Assembly: GCA_001263235.1 (NCBI GenBank)
Contig: LGRD01000034.1
Location: 1-43,045, forward strand
From: Methylibium sp. NZG
GTDB taxonomy: Bacteria; Pseudomonadota; Gammaproteobacteria; Burkholderiales; Burkholderiaceae_C
Direction: 5' to 3'
Length of the DNA stretch: 43,045 bases
The position numbers and the translations under genes are program-made. The notes beneath the pieces are model-generated. The model was not told the DNA's origin. It did not search any database and was given only the letters and a program-made list of their open reading frames with translations. Positions 8,444-16,969 of the stretch are shown one piece after another (within the stretch, counting starts at the first letter, position 1; every line of letters begins with the position of its first letter).

Positions 8444-10390
8444 CAGCGTCGGCTTGGCACTCTTGTCGCCTTTGGCGGCGGCGCTGTCGGGGAACATGCG
8501 GAAGGTGGTGTTCATGACGATCTGCGTGACGGTGGGTGCCACCGCGTGCAGGATCTCGCCGAAGATGCCCAGCCTTGTCGCCACGCGCACCGGCTTGTCG
8601 ACGCACGCCTGCACGATCAGGTCGGAGGCTTCGTCGGTGCTCAGCAGCGGCATGTTGTCGTAGATCTTGGTGGGCGCCGTCATCGGCGTGCGCACCAGCG
8701 GCATGTTGACGGTGGTGAAGGTGATGCCCTGGTCGGCGTACTCGCTCGACGCGCAGCGCGTCCACGCGTCGAGTGCGGCCTTGCTCGCCACGTAAGCCGA
8801 GAAGCGCGGCGCGTTCACCAGCACGCTGATCGAGCTGATGTTGACGATGTGGCCGCGCTTCTTGGCCACCATGCCGGGCAGCAGGCCCATCGTGATGCGC
8901 AGCGAGCCGAAGTAGTTCAGTTGCATCGTGCGCTCGAAATCGTGGAAGCGCTCGTAGCTCGCCTCGATCGCGCGGCGGATCGAGCGGCCGGCGTTGTTGA
9001 TGAGGTAGTCCACGCCGCCGTGGTCGGCGGTCAGTTGTTCGACGAAGGCTTTGCAGCTGGCTTCGTCGGCAATGTCGGCTGAATACACGACGACCTTGGC
9101 ATCCTTGCCCGCAGCCTCCAGGATTTCCTTCTTCGCCTCGGCCAGCTTGGCTTCGTCACGCGCGCAGATGATGGTGGTGGCGCCGGCCTGCGCGAACTTG
9201 ATCGCCGCGGCCAGGCCGATGCCCGACGAACCACCCGTCACCAGCACCACCTTGCCACCGACGGTGCCGCGCAGCGAGCGGTCGATGAAGAGGGCCGGGT
9301 CGAGGTGGCGCTCCCAGTAGTCCCACAGCCGCCACGCGTAGCTCGGCAGCTTGGGGCACTCGATGCCGCTGCCTTTCAGCGCCGCGGTGGTGTCGCGGCA
9401 GTCGTAGCGCGTGGGGAAGTTGATGAAGGTGAACATGTCGTCGGGCAGGCCGAGGTCCTTCATCACCGCATTGCGCACGCGCCGCACCGGGGCCAGCGCC
9501 ATCATTCCCTTCTTCACGCTCTTGGGGATGAAGCCCAGCAGCGCGGCGTTGATGAACAGGTTCATCTTCGGCGCGTGCGCGGCCTTGCTGAAGATGTCGA
9601 GCACGTCGCCGACGCGGTAGCCCTCGGGGTCCACGAGGTGGAAGCACTTCTTGTTCAGCTCGGCCTTGCTGTGGCTGATGTGGTCGAGCGCCGCCACCAC
9701 GAAGTCCACCGGCACGATGTTGATGCGCCCGCCTTCCAGGCCCACGCTGGGCATCCACGGCGGCAGGATCTGGCGCATGCGCTGGATCAGCTTAAAGAAG
9801 TAGTACGGGCCGTCGATCTTGTCCATCTCGCCGGTGGTCGAGTCGCCCACCACCAGCGCCGGGCGGTACACCGTCCATGGCACCTTGCTTTCCTTGCGCA
9901 CGATCTTCTCGCTCTCGTGCTTGGTCATGAAGTACGGGTGCTCCAGGCCGTCGGCTTCGTCGAACATGTCTTCGCGGAACACGCCTTCATAGAGGCCGGC
10001 CGCGGCGATCGAGCTGACGTGGTGCAGGTGCCCGGCATCGATGGCCTTGGCAAACTCGACCGCGTTGCGCGTGCCTTCGATGTTGACCTGGACCTGAGAC
10101 GCCTCGTCGGCCTTCAGGTCGTAGACAGCGGCGAGGTGGTAGACGTGATCGACCTGGCCCTTGAGCTTCTTCACGTCGTCGGCCGAGACACCGAGCTTCT
10201 TGGTGGTGAGGTCGCCGTACACCGGAACGGCGCGCGCCTTGGTGGTTTGCCAGTAGTCCAGCAGCGCCGCGACCTTGCCCTCGCTCTCCGGCCGAAGCAG
10301 GAAGTACACGACCGCCCCGCGGCGCGCCAGCAGGGTCTTGACGAGGCGCTTGCCGATGAAGCCGGTGGCTCCGGTCACGAAGTACTTCAT
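8393..10390 (-). CDS. Two-domain fatty acyl-CoA reductase (SDR fusion)
   Basis: The product has 665 residues and two Rossmann domains. The first (1 to about 370) is an extended SDR / thioester-reductase-like domain with GATGFIG (7-13) and Tyr153-x3-Lys157 in YFMTK. The second (about 378-640) is a classical SDR with GGSSGIG (386-392), NNAG (465-468), the NISS serine and Tyr533-x3-Lys537 in YVASK. From memory it closely resembles, over its whole length, the Marinobacter enzyme that reduces fatty acyl-CoA through aldehyde to fatty alcohol (about 660 residues), including INIVPVDFV, DFERTMQLNYFGS and the C-terminal MRGIHF. Fatty alcohols feed wax ester synthesis. The start at 10390 has AAAGGA 9 nt upstream; the longer frame to 10495 adds no domain. 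A phasin gene is divergent from it. Confidence 0.85.
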   Translation of the reverse strand: MKYFVTGATGFIGKRLVKTLLARRGAVVYFLLRPESEGKVAALLDYWQTTKARAVPVYGDLTTKKLGVSADDVKKLKGQVDHVYHLAAVYDLKADEASQVQVNIEGTRNAVEFAKAIDAGHLHHVSSIAAAGLYEGVFREDMFDEADGLEHPYFMTKHESEKIVRKESKVPWTVYRPALVVGDSTTGEMDKIDGPYYFFKLIQRMRQILPPWMPSVGLEGGRINIVPVDFVVAALDHISHSKAELNKKCFHLVDPEGYRVGDVLDIFSKAAHAPKMNLFINAALLGFIPKSVKKGMMALAPVRRVRNAVMKDLGLPDDMFTFINFPTRYDCRDTTAALKGSGIECPKLPSYAWRLWDYWERHLDPALFIDRSLRGTVGGKVVLVTGGSSGIGLAAAIKFAQAGATTIICARDEAKLAEAKKEILEAAGKDAKVVVYSADIADEASCKAFVEQLTADHGGVDYLINNAGRSIRRAIEASYERFHDFERTMQLNYFGSLRITMGLLPGMVAKKRGHIVNISSISVLVNAPRFSAYVASKAALDAWTRCASSEYADQGITFTTVNMPLVRTPMTAPTKIYDNMPLLSTDEASDLIVQACVDKPVRVATRLGIFGEILHAVAPTVTQIVMNTTFRMFPDSAAAKGDKSAKPTLSPEAIAMAQMMRGIHF

Positions 10391-10547
10391 GGGGGCTGGT
10401 CCTTTGCTGGCGGGGTTGAGCGGGCATTCTTGACCAGAGTCGCACGGCCGGCCCTGCGCGATTTCCCGAACAGCGCTGTGGCCGGAGAGCGGCATGCGTA
10501 GAGCCGCGACCCTAGAGAATTAGGCTGCAGGCTCCAGGGCGCACTTC

Positions 10548-10553
10548 TATAGT
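10548..10553 (+). promoter_or_regulatory. Candidate -10 box upstream of the phasin gene
   Basis: TATAGT lies 58 bp upstream of the phasin ATG in the 220-bp divergent gap. No good -35 box is seen at the right distance (CTGCAG at 17 bp), so the promoter may need an activator or be misplaced. Nothing else is recognisable in the gap. Confidence 0.3.
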
Positions 10554-10610
10554 TTGGGCACCGCAGCTCCAGCCGGAGCCGCAACGATCAACCTCCAGGA
10601 GTCCCTCACC

Positions 10611-11144
10611 ATGGTCAAGAAGCTCAAGCAGATGGCAGACAAGCAAGCGGCCGGCGCCTCGGGCCTGTTCGACAGCGCACTCGCCGGTTCGGTCAAGGAC
10701 TCGGCGCAGCAGATCTGGCTCGCGGGCATGGGTGCTTTCTCGAAGGCGCAGGCCGAAGGCGGCAAGGTGTTCGAAGCGCTGGTCAAGGAAGGCGCGACAC
10801 TGCAGAAGAAGACACAGAGCGTGGCCGAGGACAAGTTCAGCGAAGTCAGCAGCAAGATGACCGGCATGGCCAGCGAAGTGCAGGCCAAGGCCGGCCAGCA
10901 CTGGGACAAGCTGGAGAGCATCTTCGAGGAGCGCACCGCCAAGGCGCTGGGCAAGCTCGGCGTGCCGTCGGCCAAGGACGTGAGCGCCATGCAGAGCCGC
11001 ATCGACGAGCTTTCGGCCCAGGTCGCCAAGATGGCCCGCAGCGCCGCCGCGAAGACCACCAAAGTGGCCAAGCGCGCAGCGCCGATCGTCAAGCCGTCGG
11101 TGAAGGCGGCGGCAGTGAAGCGGCCGGCGCGCAGAGCCGCCTGA
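10611..11144 (+). CDS. Phasin / polyhydroxyalkanoate granule-associated protein with histone-like tail
   Basis: This 177-residue protein has an amphipathic helical phasin domain (about 1-145: QQIWLAGMGAFSKAQ, VFEALVKEGATLQKKT, a coiled-coil stretch around MQSRIDELSAQVAKM). It ends in an Ala/Lys/Arg-rich tail (AAAKTTKVAKRAAP ... KRPARRAA) like histone H1. This layout is that of PhaF-type phasins, which coat PHA granules through the helix and bind DNA through the basic tail so that granules are shared at cell division. ATG 10611 has AGGAG (10597-10601) 9 nt upstream. A long hairpin follows the stop. It is divergent from the acyl-CoA reductase, which suggests a storage-lipid locus. No PHA synthase is in the window. 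Confidence 0.88.
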   Translation: MVKKLKQMADKQAAGASGLFDSALAGSVKDSAQQIWLAGMGAFSKAQAEGGKVFEALVKEGATLQKKTQSVAEDKFSEVSSKMTGMASEVQAKAGQHWDKLESIFEERTAKALGKLGVPSAKDVSAMQSRIDELSAQVAKMARSAAAKTTKVAKRAAPIVKPSVKAAAVKRPARRAA

Positions 11145-11153
11145 TCACGACGT

Positions 11154-11198
11154 GTGCGCCCGGAGGTGAGCGCGCAAGCGCTCCGCATCCGGGGGCAC
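11154..11198. terminator. Long GCAA-capped hairpin, probable two-way terminator
   Basis: A 45-nt imperfect hairpin has arms GTGC/GCAC, CCCGGA/TCCGGG and GAGCGC/GCGCTC, closed by a GCAA (GNRA-type) loop at 11174-11177. It sits between the convergent stops of the phasin gene (11144) and the toxin gene (11201). There is no T-run on either strand, so a classic intrinsic terminator is not proven; it may act as an RNA 3' end stabiliser. Confidence 0.5.
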
Positions 11199-11200
11199 GC

Positions 11201-11596
11201 CTACTGAATCGAGGTCATCCCGGCTGTCTTGGCTGCGCTGACGTCGAAGCCCATCGTCCTCGCGCAGCCCGCGCTGGAGGCCGCCCGTTCGATCAGGGCG
11301 TCTGCAAAGTCTGCTGTGCCGGCGTTGAAGGCCCGAAGCGTCTTGAGCACATGGTCGGCGCGGTCCACGACGAGCTCTTTGGTTCGCAGCAGCAATTCGA
11401 GCGCCTGCGCCACTTGAACGCGACTCAGCTCGTAGCTCGACGACAGCACCCACACCAGTTCGACGACGGCCACGATCGGCACGAATCCAGGTGCCTGCGC
11501 GCTGAATGATTCGATCAGTTTCGTCGCCTTGGGCGACTGCCGCTCGTCGTCCTGCATGATGTAGCGCACCAGGACGTTGGTGTCCAGGCGGATCAC
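11201..11596 (-). CDS. PIN-domain toxin, VapC-like
   Basis: This 131-residue PIN-domain protein belongs to the VapC family of metal-dependent endoribonucleases, which cleave tRNA or rRNA when their antitoxin is degraded. The acidic cluster is visible: Asp5 in RLDTN, the Glu in VAVVELVW, the Asp in DFADALI and a later Asp in GFD. The start is GTG 11594-11596, which overlaps the antitoxin stop (GTGA), so the toxin is translationally coupled to its antitoxin. The upstream reading frame to 11887 is only a shadow of the antitoxin. The RNA target cannot be told from sequence. Confidence 0.88.
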   Translation of the reverse strand: MIRLDTNVLVRYIMQDDERQSPKATKLIESFSAQAPGFVPIVAVVELVWVLSSSYELSRVQVAQALELLLRTKELVVDRADHVLKTLRAFNAGTADFADALIERAASSAGCARTMGFDVSAAKTAGMTSIQ

Positions 11597-11835
11597 TTGG
11601 CGGACGCTCCGCGTGCCGCGATGGCCCTGTTCATGTCGGCGATCGACACGCTCCTCGACGGCTTGCCGAACAGGCCCTTCAGCTCGGTCACCGAACGGGT
11701 TGCTGCAATCACTTCGAAGCGGCCGGGCTGAATCTCGACGAACTCCACCCTGTCGCCGGACTCGACCTGAAGCGCCTGCCGCACGCTGGCAGGAATGGTG
11801 ATCTGGCCCTTGCTGGTGACGGTGGCGCTGGTCAT
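11593..11835 (-). CDS. AbrB/MazE-type antitoxin, VapB-like
   Basis: The product is 80 residues. Residues 1-45 form a SpoVT-AbrB swapped-hairpin DNA-binding domain (ATVTSKGQITIPASVRQAL, then GDRVEFVE). The C-terminal part (LKGLFGKPSRSVSIADMNRAI) is the usual toxin-wrapping segment. It neutralises the downstream PIN toxin and probably represses its own promoter. An AGGAG (11845-11849 on the plus coordinates) precedes the ATG at 11835, and an inverted repeat stands further upstream at 11855-11872. The 4-bp overlap with the toxin gene confirms the pair. Confidence 0.9.
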   Translation of the reverse strand: MTSATVTSKGQITIPASVRQALQVESGDRVEFVEIQPGRFEVIAATRSVTELKGLFGKPSRSVSIADMNRAIAARGASAK

Positions 11836-11854
11836 GGAATGAATCTCCTGTTCT

Positions 11855-11872
11855 CCTTACCCTAAAGTAAGG
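11855..11872 (-). promoter_or_regulatory. Inverted repeat upstream of the toxin-antitoxin operon, candidate operator
   Basis: Perfect 6-bp arms CCTTAC (11855-11860) and GTAAGG (11867-11872) are separated by CCTAAA, 20 bp before the antitoxin start. VapB proteins commonly bind such repeats over their own promoter to autoregulate. A weak promoter (TTGTGG, 17 bp, TAGGGT on the minus strand) overlaps it. The site is seen; the function is inferred. Confidence 0.5.
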
Positions 11873-11895
11873 CAACGAGAACCACAAGCCGCCCG

Positions 11896-13395
11896 TCAGC
11901 CGAGGTAGCGCGCCTCCAGGTGCCGCCTGAAGTGCAGCGGGTTCAGCGTCTCGCCGCTGGCCCGCACCGCCAGTTCAGCGGTGGTCCAGCGGCTGCCCTG
12001 GCTCCAGATGTTCTCTCGCAGCCAGTCGAACACCGGCGCCAGCTCACCGCGTGAGATGCGCGCGTCGAGGTCGGGCGTGCCGCGGCGGATCGTTGCAAAC
12101 CACTGCGCCGCGTACATCGCGCCCAGCGTGTAGCAGGGGAAGTAGCCGAACAGGCCGGACGCCCAGTGCGTGTCCTGCAGGCAGCCGTTGCGGAAGTTGC
12201 CGCGCGTGTCCACGCCGAGCAGCGAGGCCATGCCTTCATCCCACAGCGCCGGAATGTCCTCGGCCTGCACGCTGCCCTCGATCAACCCGCGCTCGATGCG
12301 ATAGCGCAGGATCACGTGCGCCGGGTAGGTCAGCTCGTCGGCGTCGACGCGGATGAAGCCGGGCGCCACGCGTGTGAGCGAGCGGTGCAGCGCGTCGGGC
12401 TCGAACGCCGGCTGCGCGCCGAAGTGCGCCGCCAGCTTAGGCGCGATCAAGCCGATGAACGCGCGGCTCAACGCGAGTTGCATCTCGAAGCTCAGGCTCT
12501 GGCTCTCGTGGATGCCCATCGAGCGCGCCTGCGCCACTGGCTGGCCGAGTCGCTCGCGCGGCAGGTTCTGCTCGTAGCGGGCGTGGCCGGTTTCGTGGAT
12601 CGTGCCCATCAGGCTCTGCACGAAGTCGGCCTCGCCGTAGCGGGTGGTCAGGCGCACATCCTCGGGCACACCGCCGCTGAAGGGGTGGGTGCTTTCGTCG
12701 AGCCGGCCAGCGTCGAAGTCGAAGCCCAGCAAGCCCATCACCTCCAGGCTCAGCGCACGTTGTGCGGCCTTGGGGAAGGGGCCGGCGGCGGCGCTGATCG
12801 GCGAGGCGGCCGCTGCGCTGGCCTGGCGGTCGCGCACCTGGTGCACCAGCGCGGGCAGCCAGCTTTGCAGGTCGCCGAACAGGCGGTCTACTTCCGACGC
12901 GGTCATGCCGGGCTCGAAGCGGTCCATCAGCGCGTCGTAGGGCGGCAGGCCGGTGCTGTCGGCGCGCCGCGCGGCGACTTCGCGCGCGATGCGCAGCACT
13001 TCGCGGAAGTTCTCGAGGAAGCCCGCCCAATCGTTCGCTGGGCGCTGGCTGCGCCACGCGTGTTCGCAGCGTGCGCCGGCGAGCGACTCGGCCTGCACCA
13101 GCGCTTCGGGCAATGCGTTGGCGGCACGCCAGTCGCGTTCGATCTCGCGCAGGTTGGCGCGCGCCAGGTCGTCCAGCGGCTCGTCGCGCGCGGTTTCGAT
13201 CAACCCGGCCAGCGCCGGCTCGGTGCGCAAGCGGTGCAGCAGCGCGTCCATCTCGGCCATCGCCTCGGCGCGCGCGGCGTTGCCCTTGGGCGGCATCACC
13301 GCGGCACGGTCCCAGCCGGCCATGGCTTGCAGGTGGCTGAAGCGGTACTGGCGCGTCCAAGCCTGGGTCAGCGCATCGTAGGCGAGGTGGTTCAT
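11896..13395 (-). CDS. Thermostable-type carboxypeptidase, peptidase family M32
   Basis: This 499-residue zinc metallocarboxypeptidase removes C-terminal amino acids in the cytoplasm. Its zinc site is HETGH (His267, Glu268, His271), and Glu297 in GIHESQS is the third ligand, as in Thermus carboxypeptidase Taq. Other family stretches are HPFSGG, DVRLTTRY, ELTYPAHVILRY and GYFPCYTLGAMYAAQ. The length matches the family (about 500). The ATG is at 13395, and the gene is on the same strand as the YqaA-type gene 46 bp upstream, so an operon is possible. The toxin-antitoxin pair follows on the same strand after 60 bp. Confidence 0.95.
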   Translation of the reverse strand: MNHLAYDALTQAWTRQYRFSHLQAMAGWDRAAVMPPKGNAARAEAMAEMDALLHRLRTEPALAGLIETARDEPLDDLARANLREIERDWRAANALPEALVQAESLAGARCEHAWRSQRPANDWAGFLENFREVLRIAREVAARRADSTGLPPYDALMDRFEPGMTASEVDRLFGDLQSWLPALVHQVRDRQASAAAASPISAAAGPFPKAAQRALSLEVMGLLGFDFDAGRLDESTHPFSGGVPEDVRLTTRYGEADFVQSLMGTIHETGHARYEQNLPRERLGQPVAQARSMGIHESQSLSFEMQLALSRAFIGLIAPKLAAHFGAQPAFEPDALHRSLTRVAPGFIRVDADELTYPAHVILRYRIERGLIEGSVQAEDIPALWDEGMASLLGVDTRGNFRNGCLQDTHWASGLFGYFPCYTLGAMYAAQWFATIRRGTPDLDARISRGELAPVFDWLRENIWSQGSRWTTAELAVRASGETLNPLHFRRHLEARYLG

Positions 13396-13441
13396 CGGTC
13401 GTCCCTTTCAGTCGATGGCGCGCCGGAAGTGAGCAGTTGAA

Positions 13442-13924
13442 TCAGGGCGAAAACGTGCCCGGGAACACCCACAGCAGCGCGGCCGTCATCGTGACATAGC
13501 GGGCGAACTTGCCGATCGCCATGTAGGCCACGCACGGCCAGAACGGCAGCTTCAACCAGCCGGCCACCGCGCACAGCGGGTCGCCCACCACCGGCAGCCA
13601 CGACAAGAGGCAAGCCTTCGGGCCAAAACTCTGCAACCACGTGAGCGCGCGCGCCTCCAGCGGCTTGTGCTTCACGCGCTCGTAGGCGCGTTCGGCGCCG
13701 TAGCCCATCCACCAACTCACCGCACCGCCGAGCGTGTTGCCCGCCGTCGCAACCAAGATCGCCGGCCAGAACAGGTGCGGGTTGAGCTTGACCAGGCCGA
13801 ACACCGCCGGCTCCGAGCCCAGCGGCAGCAGCGTGGCCGAGATGAAGGCCACCACGAACACCGTGCTGAGGCCGAATTTCGGCAGTGCCAGCGCAGTGAG
13901 CAACGATTCGATCCAGGCGTCCAT
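13442..13924 (-). CDS. YqaA family inner-membrane protein (DedA/SNARE-associated type)
   Basis: This 160-residue membrane protein has three or four hydrophobic helices. The family features are FISATLLPLGSE near residue 30, NTLGGAVSWWMGYG, and a later helix with SWLPVVGDPLCAVAGWLK. These match YqaA, a small relative of the DedA/VTT membrane proteins, some of which act in lipid flipping; the function of YqaA itself is not settled. It starts at ATG 13924 and probably leads the operon with the M32 peptidase. It is divergent from dusB with a 124-bp gap. Confidence 0.88.
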   Translation of the reverse strand: MDAWIESLLTALALPKFGLSTVFVVAFISATLLPLGSEPAVFGLVKLNPHLFWPAILVATAGNTLGGAVSWWMGYGAERAYERVKHKPLEARALTWLQSFGPKACLLSWLPVVGDPLCAVAGWLKLPFWPCVAYMAIGKFARYVTMTAALLWVFPGTFSP

Positions 13925-13988
13925 CGGCGGCGATTATCGACACCCCGTCAACGCCCGAGATACAGGCCGATGGCACAAAGCCGGCCGC

Positions 13989-13994
13989 TATACT
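13989..13994 (+). promoter_or_regulatory. Candidate -10 box for the dusB-fis operon
   Basis: TATACT lies 54 bp upstream of the dusB ATG in the gap to the divergent yqaA-type gene. No convincing -35 hexamer is found 16-18 bp upstream. The 5' leader that follows is C-rich and pyrimidine-rich (13995-14045). Confidence 0.3.
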
Positions 13995-14048
13995 GCCGCC
14001 TCGCGTTTCCCCCGCCCCCACCTCCCCGTTCGCTGCTAAGTTCTGCCC

Positions 14049-15089
14049 ATGCACATCGGCCACATTCCGCTGGCGAACCGGCTGTTCGCCGCGCCGATGG
14101 CAGGCGTCACCGACCGACCCTTCCGGCAACTGTGCAAGCGCCTCGGCGCCGGTTACGCGGTGAGCGAGATGGTGACCTCGCGCAAGGACCTGTGGAACAG
14201 CCTGAAGACGAGCCGCCGCGCCAACCACGACGGCGAAGCGGCGCCGATCGCGGTGCAGATCGCCGGCACCGACGCGCAGATGATGGGCGAGGCCGCGGCC
14301 TACAACATCGACCGCGGCGCGCAGATCATCGACATCAACATGGGCTGCCCGGCCAAGAAGGTGTGCAACAAGTGGGCCGGCTCGGCGCTGATGCAGGACG
14401 AGCCGCTGGCGCTGCAGATCGTCGAGGCGGTGGTGGCCGCCTGCGCGCCGCGCAACGTGCCGGTCACGCTGAAGATGCGCACCGGCTGGTGCGCGGCCGA
14501 ACGCAACGCGGTGCGCATTGCGCGCGCGGCCGAGGCGGCCGGTGTGGCGATGGTGGCGGTGCACGGCCGCACGCGCGAGCAGGGCTACAAGGGCGACGCC
14601 GAGTACACGACGATTGCGGCGGTGAAGGCGGCGCTGCGCGTTCCGGTGGTGGCCAACGGCGACATCACCAGCCCGGAGAAAGCACGCGACGTGCTGGCCG
14701 CGACCGGCGCCGACGCGATCATGATCGGCCGCGCGGCGCAAGGGCGGCCGTGGATCTTTCGCGAGATCGCTCACTTCCTCGCCACCGGCGAACACCTGCC
14801 CGCGCCCGAGGTGCAGCAAGCCAAGCGCTGGCTGCTGGAGCACCTGCACGACCACTACACGCTCTATGGCGAGTTTGCCGGCGTGCGCAGCGCGCGCAAG
14901 CACATCGGCTGGGCCGTGCGCGCATTGCCGGGAGGCGAAGCTTTTCGCGCCAGCATGAACCTGTTGGAGAGTTGCGATGCGCAGGTGAGTGCGGTGACGG
15001 ACTGGTTCGATGAACTGGCCGATGCGCACACCCTGCTGCCCCTGCACGCCGCTGCGGCGAACGAAGACCTCGTCGAGTTGAGTGCATGA
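14049..15089 (+). CDS. dusB: tRNA-dihydrouridine synthase B
   Basis: This 346-residue flavoenzyme uses NADPH to reduce uridine to dihydrouridine in the tRNA D-loop. It has the FMN-binding TIM barrel with APMAGVTDRPFR near residue 15, the catalytic Cys100 in NMGCPAKKV, VHGRTREQGYKG, ANGDI and IGRAAQGRPW near the C-terminal end of the barrel, then a small helical domain. The length is slightly above the usual 320-330. The fis gene starts inside its stop (ATGA, 15086-15089), the well-known dusB-fis pairing, so fis level depends on dusB transcription. The start at ATG 14049 fits the family N-terminus (HIGHIPLANRLFAAPMAG). Confidence 0.97.
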   Translation: MHIGHIPLANRLFAAPMAGVTDRPFRQLCKRLGAGYAVSEMVTSRKDLWNSLKTSRRANHDGEAAPIAVQIAGTDAQMMGEAAAYNIDRGAQIIDINMGCPAKKVCNKWAGSALMQDEPLALQIVEAVVAACAPRNVPVTLKMRTGWCAAERNAVRIARAAEAAGVAMVAVHGRTREQGYKGDAEYTTIAAVKAALRVPVVANGDITSPEKARDVLAATGADAIMIGRAAQGRPWIFREIAHFLATGEHLPAPEVQQAKRWLLEHLHDHYTLYGEFAGVRSARKHIGWAVRALPGGEAFRASMNLLESCDAQVSAVTDWFDELADAHTLLPLHAAAANEDLVELSA

Positions 15090-15325
15090 GCGGCAAGAAA
15101 CACATCGAAGAGTGCATCCGAGACAACCTTGAGACCTACTTCAAGGACTTGCGCGGCGTGGAGCCCACGGCGATGTACCAGATGATCCTGGGCGTGGTCG
15201 AAAAGCCGCTGCTCGACGTGGTGATGAAACACGCCGACGGCAACCAGAGCCGCGCAGCCGAGTGGCTGGGCATCAACCGCAACACGCTGCGGCGCAAGTT
15301 GCTCGACCACAAGCTGATCGATTGA
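15086..15325 (+). CDS. fis: Fis-family DNA-binding nucleoid protein
   Basis: This 79-residue protein is of the short betaproteobacterial form (E. coli Fis is 98). The N-terminal half dimerises ([18 protein letters not shown]). The C-terminal half is the helix-turn-helix [23 protein letters not shown]. Fis bends DNA and regulates rRNA and many other genes with growth rate. It overlaps dusB by 4 bp and is followed after 35 bp by purH, the usual Burkholderiales order. Confidence 0.96.
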   Translation: MSGKKHIEECIRDNLETYFKDLRGVEPTAMYQMILGVVEKPLLDVVMKHADGNQSRAAEWLGINRNTLRRKLLDHKLID

Positions 15326-15360
15326 AGCCCGTAACCGCGCCCGCCCCCCGAGAGCCGCCG

Positions 15361-16956
15361 ATGCAAGCGCTGATTTCTGTTTCCGACAAAACCGGCGTGC
15401 TCGACTTTGCGCGCGCGCTGCATGCGCTGGGCGTCAAGCTGCTGTCCACCGGCGGCACCGCCAAGCTGCTCGCCGACGCCGGCCTGCCGGTCACCGAGGT
15501 CGCCGATCACACCGGCTTCCCCGAGATGCTCGACGGCCGCGTGAAGACGCTGCACCCGACGATCCACGGTGGCTTGCTGGCGCGGCGCGATGTGCCCGAG
15601 CACATGGCCGCGCTGCATCAACATCACATCTCGCCGATCGATCTGTTGGTGGTCAACCTGTACCCGTTCGAGGCGACGGTTGCGAAGCCTGGCTGCACGC
15701 TCGAGGACGCGATCGAGAACATCGACATCGGCGGGCCGGCGATGGTGCGCTCGGCGGCGAAGAACTGGAAGGACGTGGCGGTGTTGACCGATGCGTCGCA
15801 GTACGCGCAGGTGCTGGCCGAATTGAAGGCCGAAGGCCAGGTGAGCACGGCGACGAAGTTTGCGCTGTCGGTCGCCGCGTTCAACCGCATCGCCAACTAC
15901 GACGGTGCGATCAGCGACTACCTGTCGTCGTTGCAGACCGACGGCGCAGGTGGGCAGGTACGCGCTGAGTTCCCCGCGCAGAGCAACGGCCGCTTCGTCA
16001 AGCTGCAAGACCTGCGCTACGGCGAGAACCCGCACCAGCGCGCCGCGTTCTACCGCGACCTGCACCCTGCGCCCGGCTCACTCGTCACCGCCAAGCAGTT
16101 GCAAGGCAAGGAGCTGTCGTACAACAACATCGCCGACGCCGACGCGGCGTGGGAGTGTGTGAAGAGCTTCAACAATCAAGACTCGCTGGCCGCGTGCGTG
16201 ATCGTCAAGCACGCCAACCCGTGCGGCGTGGCGCTGGGTGCGAGCGCGGCGCAGGCGTATGAGAAGGCGCTGCAGACCGACCCGACCTCGGCCTTCGGCG
16301 GCATCATCGCGTTCAACGTCGAGCTCGACGGCGTGGCCGCGGCGCTCGTCGCCAAGCAGTTCGTCGAAGTGCTGATGGCGCCAGGCTTCACGCCCGAGGC
16401 GCTCGAAGTATTGGCCACCAAGAAGAACGTGCGCGTGTTGCAGATCGCGCTGCCCCCAGGAGGCGCCACAGCCTGGCACCAGGGCCGCAATGGGCACGAC
16501 ATGAAGCGCGTCGGTTCTGGCCTCTTGATCCAGTCGGCCGACAACCACGAGATGCAGCTCGCCGACCTGAAAGTCGTGACCACGCTGCAACCCACGCCGC
16601 AGCAGATGCACGACCTGCTGTTCGCGTGGAAGGTCGCCAAGTACGTCAAGAGCAACGCGATCGTGTTCTGCGGCGGCGGCATGACGCTGGGCGTGGGCGC
16701 GGGGCAGATGAGCCGCATCGACTCGGCGCGCATTGCCGGCATCAAGGCCCGCAACGCCGGGCTCGCGCTCGCGGGCTCGGTGGTCGCGAGCGATGCGTTT
16801 TTTCCGTTCCGCGACGGGCTCGATGTGGTGGTCGACGAAGGCGCGGCCTGCGTCATTCACCCCGGCGGCTCGATGCGCGACGACGAGGTGATCGCCGCGG
16901 CCAACGAGCGTGGCATCGCGATGGTGCTGACGGGCGTGCGGCACTTCCGGCACTAA
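15361..16956 (+). CDS. purH: Bifunctional AICAR transformylase / IMP cyclohydrolase
   Basis: This 531-residue enzyme does the last two steps of purine synthesis, AICAR to FAICAR and then to IMP. The N-terminal MGS-like domain ([36 protein letters not shown]) is the cyclohydrolase. The C-terminal domain has the catalytic Lys-His in [10 protein letters not shown] and the RYGENPHQ signature. A tail with [12 protein letters not shown] and [12 protein letters not shown] completes it. The length and the start at ATG 15361 match the family; the upstream in-frame extension overlaps fis. The usual Burkholderiales follower ruvC lies about 8 kb downstream, with transporter and lipid genes between. Confidence 0.97.
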   Translation: MQALISVSDKTGVLDFARALHALGVKLLSTGGTAKLLADAGLPVTEVADHTGFPEMLDGRVKTLHPTIHGGLLARRDVPEHMAALHQHHISPIDLLVVNLYPFEATVAKPGCTLEDAIENIDIGGPAMVRSAAKNWKDVAVLTDASQYAQVLAELKAEGQVSTATKFALSVAAFNRIANYDGAISDYLSSLQTDGAGGQVRAEFPAQSNGRFVKLQDLRYGENPHQRAAFYRDLHPAPGSLVTAKQLQGKELSYNNIADADAAWECVKSFNNQDSLAACVIVKHANPCGVALGASAAQAYEKALQTDPTSAFGGIIAFNVELDGVAAALVAKQFVEVLMAPGFTPEALEVLATKKNVRVLQIALPPGGATAWHQGRNGHDMKRVGSGLLIQSADNHEMQLADLKVVTTLQPTPQQMHDLLFAWKVAKYVKSNAIVFCGGGMTLGVGAGQMSRIDSARIAGIKARNAGLALAGSVVASDAFFPFRDGLDVVVDEGAACVIHPGGSMRDDEVIAAANERGIAMVLTGVRHFRH

Positions 16957-16969
16957 AGCCCCCTCGGTC

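Noticed and set aside
10391-10495. 35-residue N-terminal extension of the fatty acyl-CoA reductase
   Set aside because: The Rossmann motif starts directly after Met at 10390, which has its own AAAGGA site, and homologues as I recall them begin there.
13971-13985. TGGCAC upstream of dusB as a sigma-54 -24 element
   Set aside because: There is no TTGC-type -12 element at the required distance.
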